Shown one piece after another: positions 63,917 through 64,000 of a stretch of DNA of 64,000 nucleotides (the stretch's first letter is position 1; each line of letters opens with the position of its first letter). A program made the translations under genes and the position numbers. Origin of the DNA: SZUA-430 sp964483585. GTDB taxonomy: Bacteria; Pseudomonadota; Alphaproteobacteria; Micropepsales; Micropepsaceae. Location of the stretch: assembly GCA_964483585.1 (NCBI GenBank), contig CAZABH010000001.1, forward strand, positions 62,001 through 126,000, written 5' to 3'. The notes below the pieces were generated by a model. It was not told where the DNA came from. It saw only the letters and a program-made list of their open reading frames with translations, and made no database searches.

Positions 63917-64000
63917 AGCGAAAATCCGGTCGCACACATCCTGCAGGAGAGCGCGCGAGGCGATCAAAAACACACTCTAAAGTGTTGAGAACACTCGCTT
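63917..64000. other. Right-hand end of window
   Basis: 84 bases after hslU. A small inverted repeat ACACT-CTAA-AGTGT lies near 63972-63986. No gene start or terminator identified. Confidence 0.3.

Overview
The window is one contiguous piece of an alphaproteobacterial chromosome, by eye about 60% G+C. The evidence is the gene content and its order: hisB-hisH-hisA-hisF divergent from hslV-hslU; hemC-hemD-mitofilin homologue-hemY; tsaD and gpsA with YciI and EVE genes; glnK-amtB-aminotransferase-ftsK-lolA; and an HslV with an N-terminal extension before its catalytic Thr. The order cannot be fixed from the sequence alone. No rRNA, CRISPR array, insertion sequence or prophage was seen, and the two tRNA genes (Thr-CGT, Gly-GCC) look intact. 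Almost all of the window is housekeeping or metabolic; only small parts look accessory.

Layout. 1-4948: a polyprenyl-phosphate sugar / envelope glycosylation locus (GT2, LABN-domain protein and a membrane protein on minus; two ArnT/PMT-type glycosyltransferases on plus). 4949-5366: a long leader with a candidate promoter. 5367-8196: a tightly overlapping three-gene cassette (lysine 2,3-aminomutase-like radical SAM enzyme, Ddl-like ATP-grasp ligase, GNAT acetyltransferase), the best candidate for an uncharacterised small-molecule pathway. 8226-17976: EamA and CorA transporters, DUF4282, an FAD reductase-like enzyme, acetyl-CoA synthetase, a family III CoA-transferase, creatininase-like, Rieske, EVE, YciI and GpsA. 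17977-19018: a TetR regulator and a 35-residue membrane-protein gene sharing a putative operator, sitting between gpsA and tsaD. 19198-27103: tsaD, the hem cluster, a hydrolase and an M28 peptidase. 27355-37959: tRNA-Thr, a TAXI-type TRAP transporter, ArfB, an M20 peptidase, a Lon-like protease, two FMN enzymes, a PDZ protein and a lipoprotein. 37947-43982: an orphan carboxyltransferase, a GPH symporter and a fatty-acid-modifying set (FAD enzyme, chalcone-isomerase-like protein, CFA synthase). 44112-48285: tRNA-Gly, a CnoX-like operon and a ubiquinone hydroxylase. 48464-57501: nitrogen sensing and uptake, aminotransferase, FtsK, LolA and a gamma-glutamyl polyamine pair. 57498-63916: CYTH/CHAD protein, his genes and hslUV.

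Organisation. Genes are densely packed, with many 1-8 nt stop/start overlaps implying translational coupling. Convergent pairs often overlap at their ends: four share exactly the tetranucleotide CTAG, so that both genes end in the same TAG palindrome, and three more overlap by 13-38 nt. Few intrinsic terminators are visible; the clearest follow the 35-residue gene and amtB. Directly below amtB, two copies of the palindrome ATTTGCAAAT form a 13-bp inverted repeat that runs into the start codon of the aminotransferase gene.

Coordinates were read by eye. Start sites were moved inward where an upstream extension lacked family similarity. Functional assignments rest on recognised motifs and family knowledge, not on a database search.
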